Below are positions 17,568-25,373 of a stretch of DNA of 64,000 nucleotides, piece by piece. The number at the start of each line of letters is the position of its first letter. Position 1 is the first letter of the stretch. The stretch comes from Candidatus Borrarchaeum yapensis (GTDB lineage: Archaea > Asgardarchaeota > Sifarchaeia > Borrarchaeales > Borrarchaeaceae), in assembly GCA_016840515.1 (NCBI GenBank), contig JAEOSF010000014.1, positions 1 to 64,000 on the forward strand, written 5' to 3'. The notes under the pieces are model-generated. The model did not search any database, was not told where the DNA came from, and saw only the letters and a list, made by a program, of their open reading frames with translations. The position numbers and the translations under genes are program-made.

Positions 17568-18386
17568 ATGATCCAAAATATATGGATTGTAGAAAAAGAT
17601 CGCGGTACTCGTTTGTTTCATAAACAATATGGCACTATAGATATAGATCCAGATCTATTCTCTGCTTTCCTTACTGGTCTTTATGGTTTTGCAGAAGTGG
17701 AACTTGGCGAAGCAGGAATCGACAGTATATCGATGGGCGATTTGAAGTGGGTTTATATTTACTCTCGTAACCTTTTGTTTATTATAGCCGGCGATAAAGA
17801 AGATTATGTCCCTCACTTAAAAGCCAAATTAAACGTTATCAAAAACGAGTTCTTCGCAAAATTTCCCATCTTTAATAAAGATTGGCAGGAAGCCTACAAG
17901 TATACGGGATTCAAAAGCCTTCAAGAACAGTTTTATCCTATAGTCGATGAATTAGTTGTCGATTGGATTCAGCTCGCAAAAGTCACAGATGCTGCAAATT
18001 ATATGGATATATGTGAAGTATGTCAGCATTTCATAGCCATCATTCGTAAAATAATTGCATCATGTGACGAAGAAAGAAAGAAAGCCCTCCTAAATATCCT
18101 GAAAATGCAAATTTTCGACCTTATAAAGGGAGAAGATGAATTGTCGAAGATCATAATCGAAGATGGCTTTATTGACTTCTTACGCGTCAATGTTTTTATG
18201 ATGCCAGAAGCTGCCGAGGATATCGTAAAAAAAATTTTAATAAGATGTTTTAACACCCTACGGAATGAATTAGGGTTTACGAATTTCCAAGCTATGTTCC
18301 GCAAAAAACTTATTCTATATCTTAAAACAGATTGGAAGCGCATACGTTCACTTGATCTTGATATGCTCCTTATCCATCTCTTGTAA
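17568..18386 (+). CDS. Longin-like domain protein with helical C-terminal half
   Basis: About 272 residues. The N-terminal about 130 (MIQNIWIVEKDRGTRLFHK..DPDLFSAFLTGLYGFAE..MGDLKWVYIYSRNLLFIIAGD) read as a longin-like alpha-beta domain and parallel the N-terminus of the V4R protein at 2747-3520, including DPxLxxxFLxxxxxF. The rest is predicted all-helical without recognised motifs. ATG behind AGAGGAT. Longin proteins serve as GTPase partners in eukaryotes and in Asgard archaea; an interaction with a host GTPase is inferred. The stop lies only seven bases from the 3' end of the convergent TnpB gene, so the transposon may have landed right at its 3' edge. Confidence 0.6.
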   Translation: MIQNIWIVEKDRGTRLFHKQYGTIDIDPDLFSAFLTGLYGFAEVELGEAGIDSISMGDLKWVYIYSRNLLFIIAGDKEDYVPHLKAKLNVIKNEFFAKFPIFNKDWQEAYKYTGFKSLQEQFYPIVDELVVDWIQLAKVTDAANYMDICEVCQHFIAIIRKIIASCDEERKKALLNILKMQIFDLIKGEDELSKIIIEDGFIDFLRVNVFMMPEAAEDIVKKILIRCFNTLRNELGFTNFQAMFRKKLILYLKTDWKRIRSLDLDMLLIHLL

Positions 18387-18392
18387 ACTATC

Positions 18393-19568
18393 TCACGCTA
18401 AAGTTGTGAGGCTTATAGCTGTACTTGGTATCAGTCCTCTTCTTTGCAGACGAGTTTCAACTTCATCATACGTTACAACATGGGCGTGTTTACCGCAGCC
18501 CAGCCCGGTAATCCGCATATAGCGTTGGGCTATATTTCGTGCACCGTTTAAATCAGAGTTAAGAGTATGACCACAAGTACGACATTCAAAGAAGCCCCGA
18601 TAACGTTGGGTGGTTCGAGTATGACACCGACTACACTCCTGACTGGTGTAGTGGGGTCTGACATACACCACTCTCACCCCTTTCAGGGCAGCTTTGTACT
18701 CCAAAAACCGTTGCAGTTCCCTGAAGGCCCACTTGTGTACCCACCTATTGTAGGTGGCAGTCTGCCTGATGTAGCTCAGGTCTTTCATCACCAACACGTC
18801 CCCTTCGGATAATGTCTCCACGATTCGTTTGGAAACGTTGTGGTTGACCCAGGTCATAAACCGTTTCCACGTACCGCTCGCGCGTTGCAATTTACGTTTT
18901 GCGGCACGTGTGCCTTTGGACTGGGGTTCAGCCACCAATCGCTCCCAGCGGATTCGTTGTGGTTTGACACTGCCAAAGAAGTCGCCGTCGCTGGTTACGG
19001 CCAAGGTATTCACTCCCAGATCGACACCCAGTATGTTATAGTGATTGCTAGTTTTTGGCTGGATGTCAGTCTCTTTTGAGAAGGTAAAACAGAAGAAGAA
19101 GCGACCTTTATAGTCCTTGATGAGGGTGCTCTCTCCTAGTTTCCACTCAAGATACTGCTCAAATACTTCAGGAATTACTATACTGAATTTGACACGAGCC
19201 TTAATAGTAGACAAAGAAAGAAGCGTCCAGTCTTTTGCTATGGAGGCACATCTCGGGAAATTATACCTGATAGACAGTTCTTGAGAAACTTCTGGTTTGG
19301 ATTGCGCCTTCTTGACCATTTCAACAGCTTGTGTAATAGCATTGATCACCAGCTGCGCCTGAAGTCCAAAGCGCTCTTTCACCTCAGCATAACAGCATCG
19401 TTGCAATGATGCCTTAGATGTAATGTTATGTTGCCAGGCGGTGTCAATGCACCATTGGACCGCTTGCGCATAGACCCTCATAGTGTCATTCAATACTTCA
19501 AAAACATCAGCCAGTTTGACTTTGGCGGTCACAACTACTTTCATAAGATGACACTGTGGTGGTGACAC
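18393..19568 (-). CDS. tnpB: TnpB-family RNA-guided nuclease-like protein (IS605 OrfB)
   Basis: About 391 residues with a RuvC-like fold split as in TnpB: RuvC-I GVDLGVNTLAV (Asp183), the position of the RuvC-II glutamate reads VLVMKDLSYIR (Lys262 in place of Glu, followed by Asp263), a zinc ribbon CSRC...CRTC (312-332) and RuvC-III SDLNGARNI (Asp339). TnpB uses a guide RNA from the element's end to cleave DNA at empty donor sites. The Glu-to-Lys change would be expected to weaken or abolish cutting, so this copy may be a nuclease-dead derivative. Start may be ATG at residue 9 (MKVVVTAKV). TnpA is absent. Confidence 0.9.
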   Translation of the reverse strand: MSPPQCHLMKVVVTAKVKLADVFEVLNDTMRVYAQAVQWCIDTAWQHNITSKASLQRCCYAEVKERFGLQAQLVINAITQAVEMVKKAQSKPEVSQELSIRYNFPRCASIAKDWTLLSLSTIKARVKFSIVIPEVFEQYLEWKLGESTLIKDYKGRFFFCFTFSKETDIQPKTSNHYNILGVDLGVNTLAVTSDGDFFGSVKPQRIRWERLVAEPQSKGTRAAKRKLQRASGTWKRFMTWVNHNVSKRIVETLSEGDVLVMKDLSYIRQTATYNRWVHKWAFRELQRFLEYKAALKGVRVVYVRPHYTSQECSRCHTRTTQRYRGFFECRTCGHTLNSDLNGARNIAQRYMRITGLGCGKHAHVVTYDEVETRLQRRGLIPSTAISLTTLA

Positions 19569-19618
19569 TATTTAAAGCTGGAGAGACCCTAGTATAAGTG
19601 AAAAGCTGCCTCAATTAC

Positions 19619-19641
19619 GCCCCACCCTCAAGGGTAGGGGC
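19619..19641. repeat. GC-rich hairpin at a probable insertion-sequence end
   Basis: GCCCC-ACCCT-CA-AGGGT-A-GGGGC forms a 10-bp stem. Such hairpins mark the ends of IS200/IS605 elements. In minus-strand orientation it resembles a right-end/guide-RNA hairpin, so it could also be the remnant of another copy. Confidence 0.55.
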
Positions 19642-19838
19642 TTCCTTGAGATGGAGCCGTGAACTCTACCTCTACCATCTTTCTCACAAAACGAGTTTTA
19701 AGCCTCTGTTCAACATCAAGTTTAGACGCCCTTTGTTAGAAGTTCCCTGGAATCTTTGGGGTGCAGTTTGCGTATTATTATCGCCAAGAGAGAAAGGCAT
19801 TTAAAACCCTATCACAGTTCTCACATCATTAATGGTTT

Positions 19839-19916
19839 GCTCCGGTGGTGTAGTCCGGCCAAGCATAAGGGGCTTTCGACCCCTTGACTCGGGTTCGAAT
19901 CCCGGCCGGAGCACCA
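19839..19916 (+). tRNA. tRNA-Glu (TTC), no intron, CCA encoded
   Basis: Acceptor GCTCCGG/CCGGAGC, D-arm GTGTAGTCCGGCCAAGCAT, anticodon loop CTTTCGA (anticodon TTC) on stem AGGGG/CCCCT, T-arm CTCGGGTTCGAATCCCGG, discriminator A, CCA. First of four clustered tRNA genes and the only uninterrupted one. Confidence 0.96.
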
Positions 19917-19941
19917 TATCACCCTTTAATATATTTGCTGT

Positions 19942-20118
19942 GCGGGGGTTGCCGAGCCAGGTCAAAGGCGATGGGCTTAGGGTAACTCCGTTTATGCCTG
20001 TTTTAAGACACCCATTGACGTAGGGAACCACTAGACCACCTAGGGTTCGCAGAAGTCTGCGTGGGTTCGAAAAATCGATGAGAAAACCTCATCTTCGAAA
20101 TTCCCATCCCCCGCACCA
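19942..20118 (+). tRNA. tRNA-Leu (TAG) with three introns, CCA encoded
   Basis: Acceptor GCGGGGG/CCCCCGC encloses 177 bases, about 89 more than a normal leucine tRNA. By aligning to the standard form I infer three insertions: about 28 bases at 37/38 after loop CTTAGG; about 31 bases in the variable arm after GACGTAGG; and 30 bases in the T-loop, where GTGGG and CCCAT stems flank TTCGAA..AATT with an internal hairpin (GATGAG...CTCATC). Removing all three leaves an 85-base type II tRNA plus CCA. Exact splice points need the bulge-helix-bulge fold. Confidence 0.88.
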
Positions 20119-20222
20119 CTCTTGGCGTTAGTTATTCCAAAAAGTTTTTATCGCACAACTAATACCACAGTTATACTCTTAAACGAAATGCCCTCTATCT
20201 TATCTGTGGCTGGGGTAAGTAT

Positions 20223-20358
20223 GGCCGGGGTGAATGAATCGAGTTTCAAACTCATTCATCCCCCTGGGTAGTGGTATCCTGCAATCCTAAGGGATTGTGG
20301 GCCATACTCCTAAGGGATTGTGGCTCCCTCGACCCGGGTTCAATTCCCGGTCCCGGCC
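20223..20358 (+). tRNA. tRNA-His (GTG) with at least two introns, CCA not encoded
   Basis: Acceptor GCCGGGG/TCCCGGC with the histidine-specific extra 5' G (20223) opposite discriminator C (20358). T-arm CCGGG-TTCAATT-CCCGG. Anticodon arm AGGGA-TTGTGGC-TCCCT gives GTG. An insertion of about 32 bases with a hairpin (TGAATGA...TCATTCA) separates the acceptor stem from the D-arm. A further 30 or so extra bases lie before or in the anticodon arm, where TCCTAAGGGATTGTGG occurs twice, so the second intron carries or created a copy of the 5' half of the anticodon arm. Confidence 0.85.
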
Positions 20359-20401
20359 CTCATTTACATCATTGAATCGGCTGTTTCATAGCGTTATCTG
20401 T

Positions 20402-20534
20402 GGGCCCGTAGCTCAGTTGGAAGTATTCCGGTGCAATTTCGCATCCATTTCAAAAGCGCCTGGTTTGCAGCCAGGAGGCCGCGGGAAGTTTTCAGACCCC
20501 TGAAAACTCGCGATTTCAAATCCCGCCGGGTCCA
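20402..20534 (+). tRNA. tRNA-Ala (TGC) with two non-canonical introns
   Basis: Acceptor GGGCCCG/CGGGTCC, discriminator A. Anticodon arm CCTGG-TTTGCAG-CCAGG is intact (anticodon TGC). One insertion of 31 bases lies in the D-arm between TTGGAAG and AGCGCC. A second of about 29 bases lies at the T-stem/T-loop border between GCGGG and TTCAAAT, containing the hairpin AGTTTTCAG/CTGAAAACT. Removing both restores a standard alanine tRNA. No intron is at the usual 37/38 site and CCA is not encoded. Confidence 0.9.
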
Positions 20535-20786
20535 TTCTGTTCTGTGTGGTGAATAGCCACCGGGCCCTCCCACTGTTTCTTTCATCATTTTTCTCTATTG
20601 GCTATGATGATTTATTTTTCTTCGAGCCTTACGAAACATTTTAAATTAAGCTGCAATTCCCCTACGTACTTACTCTTTTCAAACAGAAGTCTTTATAGAT
20701 TAAAGTCCAACAAGTAAGAACATTCTAGCAATGTGTTTCTGGACACAAAAAATGCACTCTATCTTGATCTAACCCGAGGAATTGGG

Positions 20787-22523
20787 ATGGAATTAGAGAA
20801 ATACGATAAATATGTGCTTTTGCTGATTGTAGCCAGCGCCTGTGTCAGTGTTATAGCACATTTTTACGACTATGCCTTTTATCAGGGCGATTTTATCATT
20901 AACGGCTGGAGCAGGTCTTTCGATGTTCCTGAGCACCTAATTTATTCCATAGAAATGTTAAGAGGAGGCTGGCCTGTTCAAAATCCTATGATTGCTGGCG
21001 CCTCAACTAATTATCCTATAGCACTCTCTTTACTGATTGCCATCTTCGTAAGAATCTCAGGCACTCCGGTTCTTCAGGCATTTCGATTCTTTTCTATTGT
21101 TCTAATTATCTTTGTTGGCTTAACCAGTTACATCATGGTCTCTTCACTCTTCAACAATAAACGAATAGCGTTCTATACCACCTTCTTTGTGCTTTTTTCT
21201 GGCGGGTATGGGTGGGTCACTGTCTTATTCCCATTCTTTGGATTACCTCGAACTATTGACTTCTTTCCGTATTATTACTGCATGATTGACACCTTCTTCT
21301 TTTACAGCATATTGATCAGCGTAAACCTCTTTAGACCTTTATCGAGAACTCTTGGTATCGGGCTTTTCTATTTCTATTTTTATTTTCTCAACTCGTTTAT
21401 AAAATCAAATAAAAGCAAACATCTGGTTTTCAATGCCGTTGTACTCGGAGTACTAATTAACAGTTCCCCTGGTATGGCGATCGAACTCTTTGTTTTAGCA
21501 ATAATGGCTTTGGTGTACTTCAAACAGTCTCTACACAATATCCTGAAATACTTCTTGATACATTTCGCTATTTTACCAGTATTTGCCATTCAATTATTAC
21601 TGGAATCTGTTTCTGGAACGATAACAGGCAGCATGGTGGTAAATCCCGGCAGATACATGCCACCTATCTATTACACCTCGCTTTTTGGAATCGCCTTTAT
21701 GTTTATGATTATTGGCGTCCTCTTCTATCCGATGAAAGAAAAAAAGACCAGAAATTTCCTCTATCTATGGCTGGTTATTGCTCTTCTGTTGGCTAATGTG
21801 GCAGTAATTGCTATGCGAGTACAATCTACTATTTCTGTCCTGCTATTAGCCAACAATCATATCTTCTCCTTATTACTCAACGTACCCTTCTACATGTTTG
21901 CCAGTTTAGGACTCGTGAAAATCCTTGATTTCACACCGCCAACTAAATGGTCAACTCCATGGCGCGTTTTCAGACGTTATGGAGTTCCCTTACTGATTAT
22001 TGCCTGTTCCTTATCTGTTCTTAGAATGGTGTATATCAACGGCTATGTTGTAAATGATCTGCCTACAGCCCAAAACGTCTATAAAGTGCAAGAACAGGAA
22101 TATACCGCCCTCCTCTGGATACGTGAAAATACCGAACTTGATGCCGTGTTCTTGACCTATCACTATACCGATATCGAAGCTACAAAGATCGCAAAAGAAC
22201 CTATTAGGATCGGGAGAGGGCATTCATGGGTCGCAGATATCGGGCAAAGAAGAGTCCTCTTAAACAGGCAGGGACATTTCCTCATACGGGGAATTGATTA
22301 TCAGGAATTCGTTAGAATTGGATCCGATATTGACCTCATCTATACCACCGCCGATATCCAACACGCCATAGAAGTAATAAAGACGTATCCCATCTCTTAT
22401 ATCTACGTTGGACCTGATGAACTTCAACAATACGGCGATGTGGTGAACAAATTCGAAAACCAAGATTATTTCGAACGTGTCTATTTCAATGACTTGATAA
22501 AAATCTATAGATTGAAAACATGA
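20787..22523 (+). CDS. Polytopic membrane protein, glycosyltransferase-like
   Basis: About 578 residues with some ten or more hydrophobic helices through residue 450, then a soluble C-terminal domain (YTALLWIRENTELDAVFLTYHYTD...). The plan (many helices, then an extracytoplasmic domain with 'LLWIRENT..DAVFL') resembles membrane glycosyltransferases of the GT-C class such as dolichyl-phosphate-mannose-dependent enzymes, but the N-terminal Asp-Glu loop motif is not obvious. ATG at 20787 is preferred (GAGGA six bases upstream). Probably acts in surface glycosylation; the call is tentative. Confidence 0.6.
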   Translation: MELEKYDKYVLLLIVASACVSVIAHFYDYAFYQGDFIINGWSRSFDVPEHLIYSIEMLRGGWPVQNPMIAGASTNYPIALSLLIAIFVRISGTPVLQAFRFFSIVLIIFVGLTSYIMVSSLFNNKRIAFYTTFFVLFSGGYGWVTVLFPFFGLPRTIDFFPYYYCMIDTFFFYSILISVNLFRPLSRTLGIGLFYFYFYFLNSFIKSNKSKHLVFNAVVLGVLINSSPGMAIELFVLAIMALVYFKQSLHNILKYFLIHFAILPVFAIQLLLESVSGTITGSMVVNPGRYMPPIYYTSLFGIAFMFMIIGVLFYPMKEKKTRNFLYLWLVIALLLANVAVIAMRVQSTISVLLLANNHIFSLLLNVPFYMFASLGLVKILDFTPPTKWSTPWRVFRRYGVPLLIIACSLSVLRMVYINGYVVNDLPTAQNVYKVQEQEYTALLWIRENTELDAVFLTYHYTDIEATKIAKEPIRIGRGHSWVADIGQRRVLLNRQGHFLIRGIDYQEFVRIGSDIDLIYTTADIQHAIEVIKTYPISYIYVGPDELQQYGDVVNKFENQDYFERVYFNDLIKIYRLKT

Positions 22524-22687
22524 CCCCTTTCAATAACACAAAGTCGTAAATCTCATTGCAAATTGTTGACATAAAATTGCTTGTTTTTATCATCATTAAT
22601 AGATGATATTGCTACATTCATGTTGTTATCGAAATCTTCTTACACCGAAATCGATTCTAATGCTAGCTACGGTAACTATATAGGCTA

Positions 22688-22701
22688 ATCACGCGCGTGA
22701 T
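22688..22701. repeat. 14-base perfect palindrome upstream of the rRNA promoter
   Basis: ATCACGCGCGTGAT is fully self-complementary. It is followed by GGTAAAAAAAAGG, a sequence that recurs with the same GCGATGGTAAAAAA context just before the putative rRNA TATA box. Possible operator. Confidence 0.5.
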
Positions 22702-22854
22702 GGTAAAAAAAAGGAATTGTTCATAGCTCTATGGACATCTATTTAGCATCGTTTGCAAAACTACACATCTGTGCTACTTATAACAGCGACCTGACAACAC
22801 TTTTTGTGAGGATATGTGCGCTCTTGCCTTGAAACCTTCATTACGCGATGGTAA

Positions 22855-22872
22855 AAAAGATACATATAAAAG
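22855..22872 (+). promoter_or_regulatory. Probable rRNA promoter (BRE plus TATA)
   Basis: AAAAAGATACATATAAAAG combines an A-rich BRE-like flank with a TATA box, about 570 bases before 16S and about 100 before the structured leader. Confidence 0.5.
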
Positions 22873-22970
22873 TGCAAAATGCGTAATATTTATATTGCTT
22901 CGCTGTATCACATAATTCCCCTCAATCTGAAATATCAATTTCGGATTTACTTAACCATGGGGGGACTTTT

Positions 22971-23231
22971 ACCAATTGAATGCAACATACAGACCTTAGT
23001 GCGTCTGTAGGTGAAGGAATTGGTTGTGAGTTCAACGATGAGCTTAAGGGACTGCGGATCTCAAGTCTCCTAATGACAAAGACTTGCCTAAAGAATGTGG
23101 TAGTCTTTGTGAAGGCGGATACTGTGGTTCGCAGCGCGGGTTCGCGCACCAGCACCCCCGATCACCAACTGCCTTATGAACTCTGGCAGGAGCTGCGGCG
23201 CCTCAACGGACTCGGGCTGAACCTTGAGTGA
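22971..23231 (+). ncRNA. GC-rich structured RNA in the 16S leader
   Basis: GC content rises sharply here compared with flanking DNA, and several stems are visible: ACCAATT/AATTGGT enclosing TACAGAC/GTCTGTA; ACAAAGACT (23076-23084)/AGTCTTTGT (23102-23110); GCGCG-GGTT-CGCGC (23134-23147); CTGCC/GGCAG (23169-23189). An 83-codon frame crosses it but has no Shine-Dalgarno and ignores the stems. I could not match it to SRP RNA (no GGAA..AGCAG motif) or RNase P RNA. It may be the pre-16S leader or an independent RNA. Confidence 0.45.
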
Positions 23232-23440
23232 TTAGATCCACCTTCCACAAACTTATAGTTATTACTTTTACGTATATCAAAGTACTTACCGCGATATACT
23301 TGCTTTCATCCCTCTTGTGGAGGAAGAGGGAATTGCGTTTCATGAGAATGTGGTCGTAGAAGGACTTAGTGGTTATGGTGAACACATTATCATAACTCGA
23401 TTGAGTCTCGTAAAATGAGCAGGCTCGCTTGTGGCTCCGA

Positions 23441-23592
23441 TACCGGTTGATCCTGCCGGACCCGACCGCTTTTGGGATGGGATTAAGCCATGCAAGTTGT
23501 GCGCTCCTAGCTGATGGAGAGCGGCGAAAAGCTCTGTAACGTGTAGTTAACCTCCCCTCAGGACGGGCATACCCTCGGGAAACTGAGGATAA
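23441..23592 (+). rRNA. 16S rRNA, 5' fragment only; gene interrupted
   Basis: Begins with the archaeal 16S 5' end (CCGGTTGATCCTGCCGGA), continues through GGGATTAAGCCATGCAAG and CGGGAAACTGAGGATAA (around helix 8), then diverges abruptly at about 23593 into AT-rich sequence with no 16S similarity. No downstream 16S signature (GTGCCAGCAGCCGC, the 900-region or the 3' end) appears anywhere to position 64000. Either an element of more than 40 kb is inserted here, or this is a fragment or an assembly join. Confidence 0.9.
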
Positions 23593-23824
23593 CTAAAAAT
23601 CATATTATAAAGAAAGAATCTAAAATAAATTATTTTATAGAGATGTTGTGTTTGGTATGTTATCTAAAGAGAATTAGAAGGTTTTTGAGTCTTTTAAGAC
23701 ACGAGAATCAAGTTAGGATAAAAAATGAATAAGATAGGAAAAAAGAATCATCATTAGTATAACCATAATTGACCATTAATTTCTTCTACGATCATATAAA
23801 AAAAGAAAGAGTGTTAGGAGTAGT

Positions 23825-25150
23825 TCATTTTTTGAAAAATTGAGATAGAGTTGGGCGGATGTTGGATATTTTTTTGTTGACATATTCTTTTAGAAAGGTG
23901 CAATAGTGATCCCTTACGCTGTATTGACCGACATTGACGGTTTTGGCGATCAGTTTCTGCGTTAAAATATGAATTTTATTGTATCTTTCTGCTAGTATAA
24001 GATCGGATGCATACAGTGCAGCAGAGGCGTAGGTTCTCGGATGTCTCCCAGAGTTCTTGAGTGATGTTGCATCAAGTGCCTGTTGAGCGGTCTTTTGTAG
24101 TAGAAATCTGTATGTTTCAATCTCCCAGTTTTGTTTAATAAGGCGTGATTTGATCTCGGGATTTGCTAGCAGATCACTTATTAGGTCGGATAAGAAGTCC
24201 TCGCTTTTTCTGCTCACATGAGATATGACATTCATTTGTTTGAGTTGTTGAAGTGTTTTGATGACTGAACTGTTTGAAATCTTATGACCTAAAATCTTAA
24301 TGTTGTCGATAATCTGTTGTAAATAAAAGGGTTCTTTATTCTCCTTAATGGCGGTATAGAGACAAGCGCATATTAAAACAGGGTGTGTGCTATATTCATC
24401 TTTAGAGAGTGTGTTTAAACTTTTTCGATATAAGTAAGCTGCTCTCATGTAAGTTTGTTCTGTTACTTGTAGGTTTGAGCAGGCACGCCTTAAGGATTTT
24501 AATGTTCTGTACTCTGATTCGCGTCCTTTGATTCTTGCTCGAAAGTTGAACAAACGCTTAAGTTTATTGAAGTGGTATTTAGTTTCATTGGGAAGAAGGT
24601 TGTTCTGTCCGTCACGTTTAATGACTGAGTAGTTGAAACCTATGAAACTCCCTAGACCGTCCACCATATCAACTCTCTCGCCTGTACTTACAAATTGCCT
24701 GCCCAAGTCTCCCTGTGCGGTGTTAATAGAAATAATAAATTCGGGTGTGACAAAAGCCTTGTCACCCTCCAGTCCACAAGCTTCACAAACATATACTCCT
24801 TGATATTGAGAAGTGGGGGAACCGCACTCGTCGCATGGTGGGTTTCCTTGATTGATTGTGAACCCAACAAGTTTGTGATTCTGATACTTCGGAATGATGA
24901 TGATTTTTTCAGTAAGGTGAAGAATGATGTTCATTATGCTTCTGAGGTTGTATTTACCGTTAAGAGCGCTGTGAATCTCGTCATATGTGTATAATTTTCC
25001 CTGCTGGTTGAGTTCGTGAATCTTTGCAAGTACCTCGTTTTTTGCTACTTCATCAAGTTGGTTAGTAGTGACAGCGAGTAGTTGGTTGCCATCAATAATA
25101 AATTTGGTTTGTTTGTTGTACTCGCGTAGTTTATTTCGATTTTTTTTCAA
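23825..25150 (-). CDS. TFB-like transcription initiation factor with N-terminal extension and PIP-box-like tail (TFB1)
   Basis: About 441 residues. Residues 106-125 hold a TFIIB-type zinc ribbon (CDEC...CEAC), followed by a B-finger-like linker (GLGSFIGF) and two cyclin-like repeats (about 190-290 and 320-420; ARIKGRESEYRTLKSLRRACSNL...SRHPRTYASAALYASDLI). The first about 105 residues are an added domain that looks winged-helix-like. The last ten residues RPTLSQFFKK fit a PCNA-interacting peptide (xxxLxxFF). TTG start with GGAGGG nine bases upstream. Its own promoter is A-rich and host-like. Probably directs polymerase to element promoters; clamp coupling is inferred. Confidence 0.85.
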   Translation of the reverse strand: MKKNRNKLREYNKQTKFIIDGNQLLAVTTNQLDEVAKNEVLAKIHELNQQGKLYTYDEIHSALNGKYNLRSIMNIILHLTEKIIIIPKYQNHKLVGFTINQGNPPCDECGSPTSQYQGVYVCEACGLEGDKAFVTPEFIISINTAQGDLGRQFVSTGERVDMVDGLGSFIGFNYSVIKRDGQNNLLPNETKYHFNKLKRLFNFRARIKGRESEYRTLKSLRRACSNLQVTEQTYMRAAYLYRKSLNTLSKDEYSTHPVLICACLYTAIKENKEPFYLQQIIDNIKILGHKISNSSVIKTLQQLKQMNVISHVSRKSEDFLSDLISDLLANPEIKSRLIKQNWEIETYRFLLQKTAQQALDATSLKNSGRHPRTYASAALYASDLILAERYNKIHILTQKLIAKTVNVGQYSVRDHYCTFLKEYVNKKISNIRPTLSQFFKK

Positions 25151-25195
25151 CTCGATCTACCCTCCGAATTAAACTATACTTAAATTAACATTAAT

Positions 25196-25215
25196 ATCAT
25201 ATATAAGTTTTTCTG
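25196..25215 (-). promoter_or_regulatory. TFB1 promoter with A-rich BRE
   Basis: On the minus strand AGAAAAACTTATATATG: an A-rich BRE next to a TATA box about 46 bases before the start codon. It differs from the GT-rich flank of most other element promoters. Confidence 0.6.
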
Positions 25216-25373
25216 AGAGATTTTTGGGTTATGTTATGTGATAAAATAGGATGATATGGGATTAAGTGAACGGGAAATGATTTTAGGAAAAAGGAGAATA
25301 CATGACGGAAATCGATTTTTTAAAATTGTCCTTAAAGTGACTTTAAAGAATGTTGAGATGTGAGTAAGAATAA

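Larger units (their letters stand above)
18390..19641 (-). mobile_element. IS605/IS1341-type element carrying only tnpB
   Basis: A lone TnpB gene without TnpA, bounded on its 3' side by a small hairpin (CTCAC...GTGAG, 18392-18410, overlapping the stop) and on its 5' side by a stronger hairpin at 19619-19641. Ends are approximate. It lies between a longin-like gene and the tRNA cluster. Higher GC content than its neighbours fits a recent arrival. Confidence 0.6.
22524..22970. other. Intergenic region upstream of the rRNA leader
   Basis: AT-rich, no gene seen. It holds a 14-base palindrome, a repeated motif (GCG[TG]ATGGTAAAAAA at about 22693 and 22845) and the probable rRNA promoter. Confidence 0.5.

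Noticed and set aside
22980-23231. An 83-codon frame upstream of 16S
   Set aside because: No Shine-Dalgarno, and the region is dominated by RNA stems and high GC, so an RNA explanation is better.
22971-23231. SRP (7S) RNA or RNase P RNA
   Set aside because: The conserved GGAA/AGCAG apex of SRP helix 8 and the conserved RNase P blocks were not found.
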